NCBI GenBank assembly: GCA_020832925.1
Contig: JAJHRF010000009.1
Coordinates: 1 to 50,501, forward strand
Source: Desulfurococcaceae archaeon
GTDB lineage: Archaea; Thermoproteota; Thermoprotei_A; Sulfolobales; Ignisphaeraceae
Reading direction: 5' to 3'
DNA length: 50,501 nucleotides
The notes beneath the pieces are model-generated. The model was not told the DNA's origin. It worked only from the letters and a program-made list of their open reading frames with translations, and searched no databases. Below are positions 7,461-16,267 of this stretch, piece after piece (within the stretch, counting starts at the first letter, position 1; each line of letters starts with the position of its first letter). Made by a program: the position numbers and the translations under genes.

Positions 7461-8996
7461 TTGAGGAACAAGATATTGGTAAAAATAGTAATAGTCTTGG
7501 CGACTCTTTTAGCAGCATCTCTCTTAGTTATGAAGTTTATTGTTGTTAAAAACGATGTAATTGGATTGACGTTGGCTAAGCTATGGTGTAGCGAAGTAGG
7601 TATAGAAGTGAATACCTCTACATGTATATCTACTATAAATTCTCAGCACTATGTTATTGTTCAAAGTCTTTCTCTAGCGATATTCTTGTTCGTTATAGCT
7701 ATGACTGTTATGAAGACAGAGTGGAGAGTTGCTGCAGCTATTCTAGGAGTAGCTATTCTTATACTTACAGGTGTTTCCAATTCGAAAGGGTTTATAGAGG
7801 CAGTCTCATGGAATTTGATACTCTTCTTAATAGGTTCAATGGTTTTCGCAGGAATATTAAGAGAACTAGGTGTTTTCCGTTTCCTAGCTATCCAGATACT
7901 AAGGGTATCTAAAGGTAGTGTATACCTCTTGTTATTCTTAATATCTATGCTTGCTTTCTCGCTTTCAGCTATTGTTGGTGAAGTTACAAGTATTGTTTAC
8001 ATAACGATGCTTGTTCTAGAGCTTAAGAAGATACTTAGAGTTGATATAGAGCCTTTGATAATCTTATCTGTTTTAACTACTAATACAGGTAGCTCTGCTC
8101 TTCCTATAGGTAACCCTATTGGTGTATACATACTATTCCAATCAAGGTTAAGCGTATCGCAGTTCATTAGATATGCACTACCACTAGCTGTAATCAACCT
8201 CCTGGTTCTCTACATATTATACATCGTTGTATCTAGAAAGTATGTTGATATGCTTAAAGAAGTAGTTAAGAAATATATAAATAGGGTAGAGGCGTTTATA
8301 ACAAGCTTCTACACTAAAATCTATAACGCAAGAGCTACGAAGATAAAGATAGGGGTAGTTCTGTTAATACTATTTGCTCTTACAGTAGCTCTCAACGACC
8401 CTATAGTACATATACTATCGAGGATACTGGGAATCGATATAGATCCTCACAGCTTCCTAACATTCATACCCTATATCTACATAGTGTTCTCTATGTTTAT
8501 AGCAGTACCACTTGAAGAAATCTCTATCCTAGTTAGTAGAGCTGTTGAATGGAGCTCCATAGTATTCTTCATAATGCTCTTCATGCTAGGGTACAGCCTT
8601 CTACATACAGGAGTTATGCCAAAGCTAGCATACGCTTTATCAACTATAAGTACATCACCTCTAGCTCTCCTAACATTGATGGTTATAAGTTCAGCAACTC
8701 TAAGTTCTGTTCTAGATAATCTATCTGTTATAGTGGCGTTCACACCTATAGCAATGCTATTCGTAAACGCAGGGTTGATAAGCTCAATAATATTCTTTGC
8801 ACTTCTCTTCGGAGGTGTATTCGGAGGAAACTATACACCAATAGGATCAACAGCTAATATAGTAGCTCTATCAATGGCTGAGAAAGAGAAGGTAAAACTA
8901 TCGTGGAGAAGATGGTTATCGACAGCGTTGATAACTACAACAACTCAAATAGCTATAGCTGTTCTCTGGGTAATCTTTAACCAGATTATGCTGTAG
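7461..8996 (+). CDS. ArsB/NhaD-type ion transporter (IT superfamily)
   Basis: This 511-residue polytopic protein has twelve or more hydrophobic segments and the duplicated architecture of the ion transporter superfamily that includes ArsB, NhaD and SLC13 carriers. Characteristic stretches are S-W-N-L-I-L-F-L-I-G, G-E-V-T-S-I-V, G-N-P-I-G in the first half, and L-D-N-L-S-V-I-V with G-G-N-Y-T-P-I-G-S in the second. The N-terminus has an extra extracellular-looking loop with two cysteines (about residues 34-53). The start is TTG with AGGTGAT about 12 nt upstream. The substrate (anion, Na+/H+ or arsenite) cannot be read from sequence. Confidence 0.82.
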   Translation: MRNKILVKIVIVLATLLAASLLVMKFIVVKNDVIGLTLAKLWCSEVGIEVNTSTCISTINSQHYVIVQSLSLAIFLFVIAMTVMKTEWRVAAAILGVAILILTGVSNSKGFIEAVSWNLILFLIGSMVFAGILRELGVFRFLAIQILRVSKGSVYLLLFLISMLAFSLSAIVGEVTSIVYITMLVLELKKILRVDIEPLIILSVLTTNTGSSALPIGNPIGVYILFQSRLSVSQFIRYALPLAVINLLVLYILYIVVSRKYVDMLKEVVKKYINRVEAFITSFYTKIYNARATKIKIGVVLLILFALTVALNDPIVHILSRILGIDIDPHSFLTFIPYIYIVFSMFIAVPLEEISILVSRAVEWSSIVFFIMLFMLGYSLLHTGVMPKLAYALSTISTSPLALLTLMVISSATLSSVLDNLSVIVAFTPIAMLFVNAGLISSIIFFALLFGGVFGGNYTPIGSTANIVALSMAEKEKVKLSWRRWLSTALITTTTQIAIAVLWVIFNQIML

Positions 8997-9078
8997 AAGT
9001 TTCGAATATATAAAGTTCTATAATTGCTAAAATTTTATGTCGAGAACCTTTACATTGTGTAATCTATACCGATATTGA

Positions 9079-10434
9079 TCAAGTTCTCCCACGTAATTTC
9101 TTCATATCTTTTCTATGTATTAGTTTACGGTGTTTAACTAGTAATGCTATAGTTATTACGAGAATTACAGCGGCAATAATTATGGCTATGGTTAGAAGTT
9201 GGTAAGATTGTTTGATTTCTTCTTTTTTCTGTGGAGATACCTCTATTGAGTATATTGTCCAGATACCCTCGTCTTTATCTATATCTACTGTGTAACCAGC
9301 TATATAGATATTCTCCCCGTCTGTAGCTATCTTACCTAGGTAATCGAAAATCGATTGTGTATAGTTCTTGTTTAGTATTAGCTCGTATACTAAGGTTAGA
9401 TTTCTAGTGTATACCGATAGAACTTGGTATACAGTTCTATTCTCTTGATGCATATCCATCCTAGTTATGTAGAGAAAAGTATTGAGGTAGAGAGATTTGT
9501 AGCAAGCATTACAACCTGCATAAGCTACGAGATTTCCATATTTATCGTATTTAGCTATACCATTCCATCCAACAGCGTAAGCATTGCCTTCTTCATCGAA
9601 AGATACGCTATGGTAAGCAGCTATATATCTATCTATATATTCTCTAACTATATTCAGATCTTTGTCTAGAATTATTAAGAAGCTAGTGTTGTAGAATATG
9701 TATGTATGTTCACCTACGATAGTGAATGTTGCTATACTTCCAACAACCCATAGATGTTCTGTAGATGGGTTTAGAGCTATGTATATAGGTATATATGCAG
9801 ATCCTTTAGAACTCCTCTTCTCAAAAACCTTAGCTATACCGAGGTTCTTCACATCAAATTTCCTTACCCTAACAACTCCAACACTCTCGTCGTAGAGTAT
9901 AGAGCTACTCAACACGTAGATGTACTCACCATCACTTACAACAGACTTCGCTTCGTCTAGGTATTGGGAAGGATTCCAACTAATCTTCTTCAAGAGATTC
10001 AAATCTTTATCGAATACAAGGAGAATCTCCTCTGTATCGATACCATTAACATTCTCTACACCAACTACGTAAAGCTTACCCCCAACAACAATACAATCGT
10101 TTAGATAATCTGGCTGTGGTGTAGGGTTATCAACCCATACCTTAACAATACCACCGCTATCTCTAGACCTAACCTCTATTCTAAACCTAGAATCTTTATC
10201 AGAATTCTCAGATCCAACAACATAGAGATAACCATCACCTAAACAGATAGAGATAGCAGTATCGATACCAGGGCTAGGATTGCTAACACTAACCCATCTA
10301 ACCCTTGGTACTATATTATTGTTAGTACTACTAAAAGTTGCTGATATAGATAGATATGGTATAACAATTAATATAACAATTACGAAAACTTTATACCTAT
10401 ATCTACCGCTAACCCTAATAGGTACCGAAACCAT
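9079..10434 (-). CDS. Membrane-anchored extracellular beta-propeller protein
   Basis: This 451-residue protein has an N-terminal hydrophobic signal or anchor (about residues 15-33). A long outer domain contains repeated blocks of the type V-x-D-G-x-x-L-Y-V-V-G, at about residues 63-75, 104-116, 155-166 and 375-385, typical of a beta-propeller. A C-terminal transmembrane helix (about 418-440) is followed by a lysine/arginine-rich cytoplasmic tail. It probably sits on the outer face of the cell as an adhesin, sensor or part of a surface complex. No catalytic motif is visible, and it is apparently transcribed alone. Confidence 0.75.
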   Translation of the reverse strand: MVSVPIRVSGRYRYKVFVIVILIVIPYLSISATFSSTNNNIVPRVRWVSVSNPSPGIDTAISICLGDGYLYVVGSENSDKDSRFRIEVRSRDSGGIVKVWVDNPTPQPDYLNDCIVVGGKLYVVGVENVNGIDTEEILLVFDKDLNLLKKISWNPSQYLDEAKSVVSDGEYIYVLSSSILYDESVGVVRVRKFDVKNLGIAKVFEKRSSKGSAYIPIYIALNPSTEHLWVVGSIATFTIVGEHTYIFYNTSFLIILDKDLNIVREYIDRYIAAYHSVSFDEEGNAYAVGWNGIAKYDKYGNLVAYAGCNACYKSLYLNTFLYITRMDMHQENRTVYQVLSVYTRNLTLVYELILNKNYTQSIFDYLGKIATDGENIYIAGYTVDIDKDEGIWTIYSIEVSPQKKEEIKQSYQLLTIAIIIAAVILVITIALLVKHRKLIHRKDMKKLRGRT

Positions 10435-11115
10435 TTACCTAACCTCTGCATAAACATGTTTAAGCAACAAAAATATATCTCTATGAAAACCTCTAACAAT
10501 AAACAACTTCTTGAACATAGACAAGATGTTGAAGTTGTACATATCTAGCAAAAAATTCTCTACAGCTACTCTGTAGAGGTTAAGATTCGAGAAAATACAC
10601 AACATATTCATTGACAACAAGGTTATCCATATAAGGTCTCTAACTACTCTAAAGATGCTAAAGCTGAGTACCGATGCCAAGGCTTTCGTTGATGAAAACT
10701 TTAAAATCTTAGAGAAGTTGAGAATCAGCATTACTATAGAGATAACATCTTAGCCAGCTTTGATACACTATTACGAAATTCCTCGGAGGAAAAGAAATTA
10801 TTGCTGTAGGTCTAGCACTAGCAATAGAGCTCACAGCTAGGAGGAGGTAGAATTGAAAGAACCTTTTATCTTAGATTCTTTCACTCAATTATACACATTT
10901 AGAACCTCATAGATGTTAGTATCTATATAAACATCCATTGTCAATTTGATTAACATAAAAGTTACATCTATATAGCCATCTATGTTCTATAGATATTTCA
11001 TCTATGTTGTAATCCAAGCATACTTACTAGAGTCTTACAGTATACACTATACAAACTTGGTAAGGCTTACTGAATAAGCTCAGTAAGAGATCTGGTTACA
11101 AAATAGGTTTCGAGT
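10435..11115 (+). other. Degenerate region, no intact gene
   Basis: I see no intact gene. The plus strand at about 10485-10755 translates, in one frame with stops, into lysine- and glutamate-rich stretches such as D-A-K-A-F-V-D-E-N-F-K-I-L-E-K-L, which look like decayed coding sequence. A 98-residue hydrophobic frame on the minus strand (10435-10731) is most likely its antisense shadow. I could not assign the relic to a family. The rest is AT-rich and featureless. Confidence 0.35.
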
Positions 11116-11313
11116 ATGTATGAACAAAAACATGTCGATTCTGTATGTACTTTTGTTTGTGATTATCTCACCTTCTATGAAATAGAGGAGAGCATTGTTC
11201 TGTCGAGTTCGATAGCCACCTATGACTCTGCAGAGATACTAGAACCTCTGTGGGTAGGGTGGAAGTTCCTGAATGTAATGGGTAAAAATAAATCGATAAA
11301 GATGAGCATCTAG
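11116..11313 (+). pseudogene. tnpB: C-terminal remnant of a TnpB (IS607/IS605 OrfB)
   Basis: The last 20 or so residues (W-V-G-W-K-F-L ... K-S-I-K-M-S-I) match the end of the TnpB encoded at 47860. The DNA around the stop shares ATGAGCATCTAGG (11302-11314) with the end of that gene. The RuvC domains and zinc ribbon are gone. This is therefore the 3' end of an element of the same family as the IS607 copy at the right of the window. The upstream residues are only loosely related and may be scrambled. Confidence 0.6.
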
Positions 11314-11337
11314 GAGTAACGGTGTTCAGGGTTACTC
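11314..11337 (+). repeat. Hairpin at the end of the TnpB remnant
   Basis: GAGTAAC (11314-11320) and GTTACTC (11331-11337) form a 7-bp stem with a 10-nt loop directly after the stop codon of the TnpB remnant. The position is where TnpB elements keep the end of their guide (omega) RNA or right end. The AACGG inside the stem is also found at the end of the IS607 copy (47855-47850 on the minus strand). Confidence 0.4.
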
Positions 11338-11349
11338 AAAGACTCTTTG

Positions 11350-11697
11350 TTATAGGTTTAGTATTTGTTTTAGTTTTTCTCTGAATTTCTCTGGGTTCTG
11401 TATAAATAGCGTTGCTAGTTCTTCCTCTACATCAAGTCTATCTAATTCAATTAGAATTGGTCTAAGGAACAGGTATTTTATGATGAAGTAAGCTGTGTAG
11501 ATGTCGTTGCCAAGTTTATTGACTAAGACATCCTTAAGCTTGTCAGGTTCATCGATAAGAAGATCGATACAGCTTTTACCTGAGAACTTCCTGCAGAAGA
11601 TATCTAGGCTTGTGAAATAGCCGGGAGCCTTAGAATCCATGTACCTTTTAACAATTGAGACAAGCTTAGACCTGCCAAGGAACCTCTCCCCCCCCAT
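11350..11697 (-). CDS. Hypothetical helical protein
   Basis: This 115-residue, mostly helical protein has no membrane segment or signal. The middle pattern of a short helix, then I-D-L-L-I-D-E-P-D-K-L-K-D-V-L at about 40-54, is reminiscent of small archaeal domains of the NitrOD5 type. The similarity is too weak to name it. A TATATAAG box lies on the minus strand at about 11735-11742 and supports transcription. The start ATG runs straight into eight consecutive G residues, which makes the first codons prone to slippage or sequencing error. Two TnpB relics flank this gene and its neighbour. Confidence 0.62.
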   Translation of the reverse strand: MGGERFLGRSKLVSIVKRYMDSKAPGYFTSLDIFCRKFSGKSCIDLLIDEPDKLKDVLVNKLGNDIYTAYFIIKYLFLRPILIELDRLDVEEELATLFIQNPEKFREKLKQILNL

Positions 11698-11792
11698 TGG
11701 TTATCCCCGGCATAGGTACCGCCAAACCTCTAGACTACTTATATAGGGGAGCAGGTATATAAGTTTTCCTTCTTAGCTTTAGCTAGTATTGT

Positions 11793-12107
11793 TCAATGTT
11801 TTGATATTTCTATGAGTTTTTCAACAGCTTTTCTAAATAAATCTTCATCTATATTAACAGTGTATTCTCTTCTTATCGCTAAATTAAATATTTCTCCATG
11901 CATGTTAAGTATTTTTGAGATACAATCCACATCTTCGATACACTCCCCTGGATCTACATAGTAGAAACTCTCAACCCATGTACCTATAAACAAATGTATT
12001 TTCTCATAGAGATCAGGATCCTCAATACCATTAATACACAGAGTATTCAATTCTCTGCAAACAGGGTCCGCCAACACCCTCAGTTTCTTAATAAACTCGC
12101 TAACCAT
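11793..12107 (-). CDS. Hypothetical acidic protein
   Basis: ATG 12107 is chosen (104 residues) because a strong GAGGTGGTG ribosome site lies just before it. An in-frame GTG at 12125 falls inside that site. The protein is soluble, acidic and helical, with four cysteines (in the contexts P-V-C-R, T-L-C-I, G-E-C-I and V-D-C-I), some of which could form disulfides, as is common in cytoplasmic proteins of hyperthermophiles. No family is recognised. It is on the same strand as the gene at 11350 with 95 nt between them. Confidence 0.6.
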   Translation of the reverse strand: MVSEFIKKLRVLADPVCRELNTLCINGIEDPDLYEKIHLFIGTWVESFYYVDPGECIEDVDCISKILNMHGEIFNLAIRREYTVNIDEDLFRKAVEKLIEISKH

Positions 12108-12309
12108 AGCTTCACACCACCTCACATCAAATCGATGCAGAGACCTGAAACACTATGATGAGACTCAATATTTAAGTATTCTAACTCCTCCATCAATTAA
12201 ACAAAACCAGTATTTTCAAGTTGTTTATAATTGAAAGCCTGCTTTTTAAGGTGAGGATGGGTGAAAAAGATTATTAAGTAATTTGTAGTAAGCAGTTTCT
12301 GATGGTCTC

Positions 12310-12640
12310 GTAGTTAAGTTGAGATGTCCTAACGGTGGGTATGTCTAGGAGTATACATGCAAGAACCCCCTACTACGCTACATGTCTAAGGTGCAACTCT
12401 AAGCTCGAAAAGAACAGCTACAGAAAAATGAAACGCACTAAACGCAGTTTCGAAGCTGATAGAGGCACGGTAGCTGTTTTAAACATTAAGAGAAAAGCAT
12501 TGATAAAGATGAAGAGCTCTAACTCCCCCATCCCTCGATGACAGATGTATACTCGAATAGATGAGAGGAACCAATGAACCATTCCAAGGGGTCCACCCTT
12601 CAGAGTGGGGGAGGGGGTTAGAGGGCATCATAGAGGATAT
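12310..12640 (+). pseudogene. tnpB: Remnant of a second TnpB family (zinc-ribbon end)
   Basis: Translation across 12335-12541 gives the tail of a TnpB: a decayed zinc ribbon (C-L-R-C ... S-K-L-E-K-N), then F-E-A-D-R and V-A-V-L-N-I-K, which is the third RuvC motif region. Some zinc cysteines are lost, and stop codons interrupt the G/P-rich tail that continues to about 12640. The GC-rich composition differs from neighbouring DNA. The tail differs from that of the copies at 11116 and 47860, so this is a different TnpB lineage. Confidence 0.62.
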
Positions 12641-12755
12641 TGTTAGAAAAGTTCTATAAACCTTTTGGAATATCCAACCAGGAAGTAGCAACAGCTAAAT
12701 TAGATCACATTAGGATTATCTTAAAATTGATTTGCTTCTGCATATTTTTTCATTA

Positions 12756-12772
12756 AGGAAAACCTTATATAA
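12756..12772 (+). promoter_or_regulatory. Promoter of the rubredoxin-encapsulin operon
   Basis: A purine-rich BRE-like AAGGAAAA (12756-12763 by position) is followed by the TATA box CTTATATAA at 12764-12772. It lies about 35-40 nt before the ATG at 12805, which has its own GGTG ribosome site. This geometry fits a typical archaeal promoter with a short leader. Confidence 0.6.
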
Positions 12773-12804
12773 CTAACCAAAAGTAGTAGTATATGGTGTA
12801 ATCT

Positions 12805-13140
12805 ATGCCTTTATGGAAATGTCAAGTATGTAATTTCGTATTCGAAGGTCCTCAAGCACCAGATAAATGTCCTAAATGTGGAGCTCCTAAAGAACAGTTT
12901 AAACAGCTTTCAGATCAAGAAGCTCAACTTGTTGTAAGATCTAGAAAAACTAACTATCTACATATGAAAGCTTTAACATTGCTTAGAGAACTACTATCTG
13001 TAGCTGAAGAGATTATACAAGATAACTTGGATCCTCCATGTGTAAAGATAGCTAGTGAAGAGAAAGAGTTTGCTTTAACAACTATACAGAAGATTATGGC
13101 TGAGCTGGAGACCCATATGAAGAAAGGTAAATGGGGTTAA
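12805..13140 (+). CDS. Rubredoxin-type iron protein, partner of the encapsulin
   Basis: This 111-residue protein has an N-terminal rubredoxin/rubrerythrin-type metal site: C6-x2-C9 and C22-x2-C25 in the W-K-C-x-x-C ... K-C-P-K-C-G-A-P pattern. A C-terminal helical extension (about residues 35-108) contains several His and Glu residues and one more cysteine (Cys79). It probably carries electrons for the iron oxidation or reduction cycle of the ferritin-like domain encoded 22 nt downstream. The close spacing and shared promoter argue for one operon. The electron-transfer role is inferred from family and context. Confidence 0.8.
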   Translation: MPLWKCQVCNFVFEGPQAPDKCPKCGAPKEQFKQLSDQEAQLVVRSRKTNYLHMKALTLLRELLSVAEEIIQDNLDPPCVKIASEEKEFALTTIQKIMAELETHMKKGKWG

Positions 13141-13162
13141 GGTATAGCAAGGTATTCACGTT

Positions 13163-14224
13163 ATGATGTCTAAACACCCTCTAGATCTCCCTGTAGGTAG
13201 GAAGTTATCGAGAGAAGAAGTTGCAGAAGCACTTAGACTATCTATAATAGCAGAGCTAGACGCTATCAATTTGTATCTACAGCTAGCCAGGGCTATAGAT
13301 ATTGAGAACGTTAGGAAGGTTTTCGAAGAAATAGCACGAGAAGAGAAAACCCATGTAGGGGAGTTTTTAGCAGTTTTAAAGAGTTTAGATCCTGAACAAG
13401 TAGAAGAGCTTAAGAAAGGTGCAGAAGAAGTTAAAGAGCTTACAGGTATTCAAATAGTTAACACATCTAGTGATCCACCTCAGCAAAGTAGCGGTGGGGA
13501 GTGGTTTGTAGGGGTTATAGCGAGCGAGATTAAGAAAGTAGTTGATAACACTAGAAATCTTGTTAAGAAACTACCTGTTATCACCCTTGGTCGCGGTGTT
13601 GATGTAGTTGTAGTGGAGAGAGTTGATGAAAAGATTGAGAGGATCACTATACCGCTTTGCGAAATTAGCTATAGATTCAAAGTTTCGCAGAAAGCTATAG
13701 ACTACGCTTCTAGGTATAAACAAGCTATAGAGATAGCTGAAGCTATTAAAGCAGGGTTTTCCCTAGTTTCAGATGAAGAAAAGCTTATTGTAGATACCTT
13801 ACTGAAAGAAGGAAAGCTTAGGTTCTCTATGAGCAGATGGGAAGAGCCAGGTGCATCGGTTATCGAGATCGCTAAAACTGTTACAGAACTTGCTAAAAAA
13901 GGCTATAGAAAACCCTATATACTGATTCTAAACCCATCGAGATATATAAAACTGCTTAGCGTAAGCGAGAAAACAGGTGTAACAGATCTTGAAAGAGTAA
14001 AGATGCTTATCGACGAAGTTGTTGTAACCCCAGCTATACCAGATGAAAAAGCTATAGTCTTAAGCTCTACACCAGAAGTTCTAGACATTGTCTACGGAGG
14101 TAATTCTGAGGTAGATTACGTAGGACCTGAAGATGGTTTCCACGTATTCAGATTATGGTCATCACTAGCTGTGAGAATCAGGTTACCAGAAGGTATAGCT
14201 ATTCTAGAAGAGGTACAGAAATAA
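13163..14224 (+). CDS. Encapsulin shell protein fused to N-terminal ferritin-like domain
   Basis: This 353-residue fusion has two parts. Residues 15-95 form a ferritin-like helical pair with Glu31 and the E61-x2-H64 diiron motif. After a Ser/Pro/Gln linker (about 100-112), residues 113-353 form the HK97-type encapsulin shell fold. The architecture matches the virus-like particle protein of Pyrococcus furiosus, which assembles a protein shell with the ferroxidase domain inside for iron storage. Either of the two adjacent ATG codons could be the start. The rubredoxin-type gene upstream and the ferritin-VIT1 gene nearby make an iron-handling neighbourhood. Confidence 0.92.
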   Translation: MMSKHPLDLPVGRKLSREEVAEALRLSIIAELDAINLYLQLARAIDIENVRKVFEEIAREEKTHVGEFLAVLKSLDPEQVEELKKGAEEVKELTGIQIVNTSSDPPQQSSGGEWFVGVIASEIKKVVDNTRNLVKKLPVITLGRGVDVVVVERVDEKIERITIPLCEISYRFKVSQKAIDYASRYKQAIEIAEAIKAGFSLVSDEEKLIVDTLLKEGKLRFSMSRWEEPGASVIEIAKTVTELAKKGYRKPYILILNPSRYIKLLSVSEKTGVTDLERVKMLIDEVVVTPAIPDEKAIVLSSTPEVLDIVYGGNSEVDYVGPEDGFHVFRLWSSLAVRIRLPEGIAILEEVQK

Positions 14225-14380
14225 CTTTAAATAGCTATTCATAAACATAGGAACCTAATACTTTTTTCAAATCTATTCCACTTTTAGGGGTTAAGGAACA
14301 GGGTTTTCTGTGTAAAGTTCGTGTATGGAGCTCTGTACATAGAGAGTATCTCTTCATAATCTCTATCTATAACTAGGTAT

Positions 14381-15319
14381 CTATGTATAGATATCGAATA
14401 AGGGATTTCCTTTTTTAATAAGCTCTATATAATCTTCTACAGCTTTTTCGTAGAGATATACAGGTTTCCATCCTAATTCGTTCCTGATTCTCGATGTATC
14501 GACAACAGCTGGGAATCTAACATACTGCCCAGGTACTATCTCTACCTGTATACTCGGTATATACATTCTAACTATATCGATGAACTCAGCAATGCTGCAT
14601 ACGAATCCACCTACGTTATATATTCTTGAAGGAGCTTTAGGAGCTTCTAGTAGTAGTACTATTGCTTCTGCAACATCTTTTACATATACGTAGTTTACCT
14701 TCATATCAAGGTTTTTAACAACAATTTTCTCTCCTCTCAAAGCGTTCTCAATTATAGTACTTGAGTATTGAGCAGAAAAACCTCTGTATCTCCCAGGACC
14801 GAAAACAACTGTTGGTCTTAATGCTCTGAAATCTATTAAACCTTTTCTCGTGTACCAAAGACCTATGAGTTCTCCTACATACTTCGTAATACCGTAGTAC
14901 AGAATAGGTTTACCTGCATCTTCTTCTCTAACAGGTTCCGGGGTTTCAGGGTTGTAAACAGCTGATGAGCTCATGAATACGAATTTCTCTACCTTATGAG
15001 CGATGCTAAGCTCTATAAGGTTCTGTGTAGCTTCTAGATTAACTTTATAACATTTCACAGGATCTATTTCACAAACATCTGCAAGTAGAGCTGCTAAATG
15101 AATAATAGCTTCGGGTTTATATTCAGCCAACAGTCTATTCATAGCAAAAACATCTGTTACATCTACAACTCTATAGATAACCTTAGGGTGTTCTCTGAAA
15201 GGTGATGAACCTAAACCTGTAGCGATAACTGTATACCCTTTCTCAACAAGTTTCTCTACAACGAATCTACCTATAAAACCTCTACCCCCAGTAACAACGA
15301 CATTAACCAAGTTACACAC
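14381..15319 (-). CDS. NAD-dependent epimerase/dehydratase (extended SDR)
   Basis: This 312-residue enzyme has the Rossmann motif T-G-G-R-G-F-I-G (10-17), a catalytic Ser in F-M-S-S-S-A-V-Y and the Y-x3-K motif in Y-Y-G-I-T-K, all typical of UDP-glucose 4-epimerase-like nucleotide-sugar enzymes. The annotated start is GTG; a TTG three codons later has a better spaced GGTG site, so the N-terminus is uncertain. It lies downstream of the ferritin-VIT1 and DIPP-synthase-like genes on the same strand (gap 57 nt) and may be cotranscribed. The substrate is not predictable. Confidence 0.88.
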   Translation of the reverse strand: MCNLVNVVVTGGRGFIGRFVVEKLVEKGYTVIATGLGSSPFREHPKVIYRVVDVTDVFAMNRLLAEYKPEAIIHLAALLADVCEIDPVKCYKVNLEATQNLIELSIAHKVEKFVFMSSSAVYNPETPEPVREEDAGKPILYYGITKYVGELIGLWYTRKGLIDFRALRPTVVFGPGRYRGFSAQYSSTIIENALRGEKIVVKNLDMKVNYVYVKDVAEAIVLLLEAPKAPSRIYNVGGFVCSIAEFIDIVRMYIPSIQVEIVPGQYVRFPAVVDTSRIRNELGWKPVYLYEKAVEDYIELIKKGNPLFDIYT

Positions 15320-15376
15320 CGTGATATACCTAGGAATAAAGATTTAAAAGTGATGTAGAGGTATTGTCTCTACCTC

Positions 15377-16258
15377 TTAATCAGCGGGTTTTATACCGAG
15401 TATTTTTCCAAGTGTTGACCCTAGTATGTATAGCAGTATCGATACACCGAATATCATTATAGCTGTTTCACCGAATTCTTTTATATAGCTTCTATTGTGT
15501 AGAATAGCTACGTAGAACGTTAGATAAGATACAATAGCTAACGCTATTACCACCATAGCTATGAAAGCTTTCATCAAGTTGTTTATGATGAAGTAAGGTG
15601 TTGCTAAGAGAAGTGCTACAGATATATACGCTATCAATGTATAGATAGCTGCTAAACCCGGGTTAGCTCTACCTTCGTTCTTTGCCTGCGTATAAGAGGC
15701 TATACCCATAGATATTGATGCTGCTATACCTGCTAAAAGACCTGTTAAACCTGCACTCAACGTGTTTTCAAATGCACCTAGAGAACCTGTGTAGATACCT
15801 GTAAGCTCTATTAAAGCATCTGAGATCCCGAGAGTTATAGCACCTATATATCTAACCCTTCCCTCGTCTATACTCGATAGGAATTCTTTCTCGTGTTTCT
15901 CTTCATCTAAAATCATCTTCTCGATCTCTTCCTTTAACTCGTGTTTCAGCTTAGCTATCTCTTTATAGATAGCCTTAGCTGATCTCTCTTTAGCTTCGAG
16001 AATCTTTAGTAGAGCTGTTAAACCGAATAGATAGAACATAACCGTGTAGATAAACATCTTAAACATAGAGATACTCGAAGAACATTCACCTACAATACTT
16101 CTCCAGAAAAGGTAATGCCTATATTCATCCTCAGAAGCTTTTAAAAGTGTTTCTCTTAAATTCTTTCCCACAAAAGATTTTCCAGCAAGAGATCGGTATA
16201 GATGATACGAAAAATATTCATCTATACACATCCCCCGAACAGTGCTATCTATATCCAT
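15377..16258 (-). CDS. Ferritin-like domain fused to VIT1/CCC1 iron transporter
   Basis: This protein of about 293 residues has an N-terminal rubrerythrin/ferritin-like domain with metal-ligand patterns E-D-E-Y-R-H (about 45-50) and D-E-E-K-H (about 117-121). A VIT1/CCC1-type membrane domain with about five transmembrane segments follows, starting at the I-G-A-I-T-L-G-I-S-D motif near residue 140. Such fusions (MbfA type) move ferrous iron or manganese across the membrane. ATG 16258 is preferred because AGGTG lies just before it and overlaps the alternative GTG at 16267. The upstream gene ends 9 nt away, so the two are probably one operon. Confidence 0.85.
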   Translation of the reverse strand: MDIDSTVRGMCIDEYFSYHLYRSLAGKSFVGKNLRETLLKASEDEYRHYLFWRSIVGECSSSISMFKMFIYTVMFYLFGLTALLKILEAKERSAKAIYKEIAKLKHELKEEIEKMILDEEKHEKEFLSSIDEGRVRYIGAITLGISDALIELTGIYTGSLGAFENTLSAGLTGLLAGIAASISMGIASYTQAKNEGRANPGLAAIYTLIAYISVALLLATPYFIINNLMKAFIAMVVIALAIVSYLTFYVAILHNRSYIKEFGETAIMIFGVSILLYILGSTLGKILGIKPAD

Positions 16259-16267
16259 AGCTAACAC

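Noticed and set aside
12479-12691. 70-residue minus-strand frame
   Set aside because: It lies antisense to the decayed TnpB tail and has low-complexity character.
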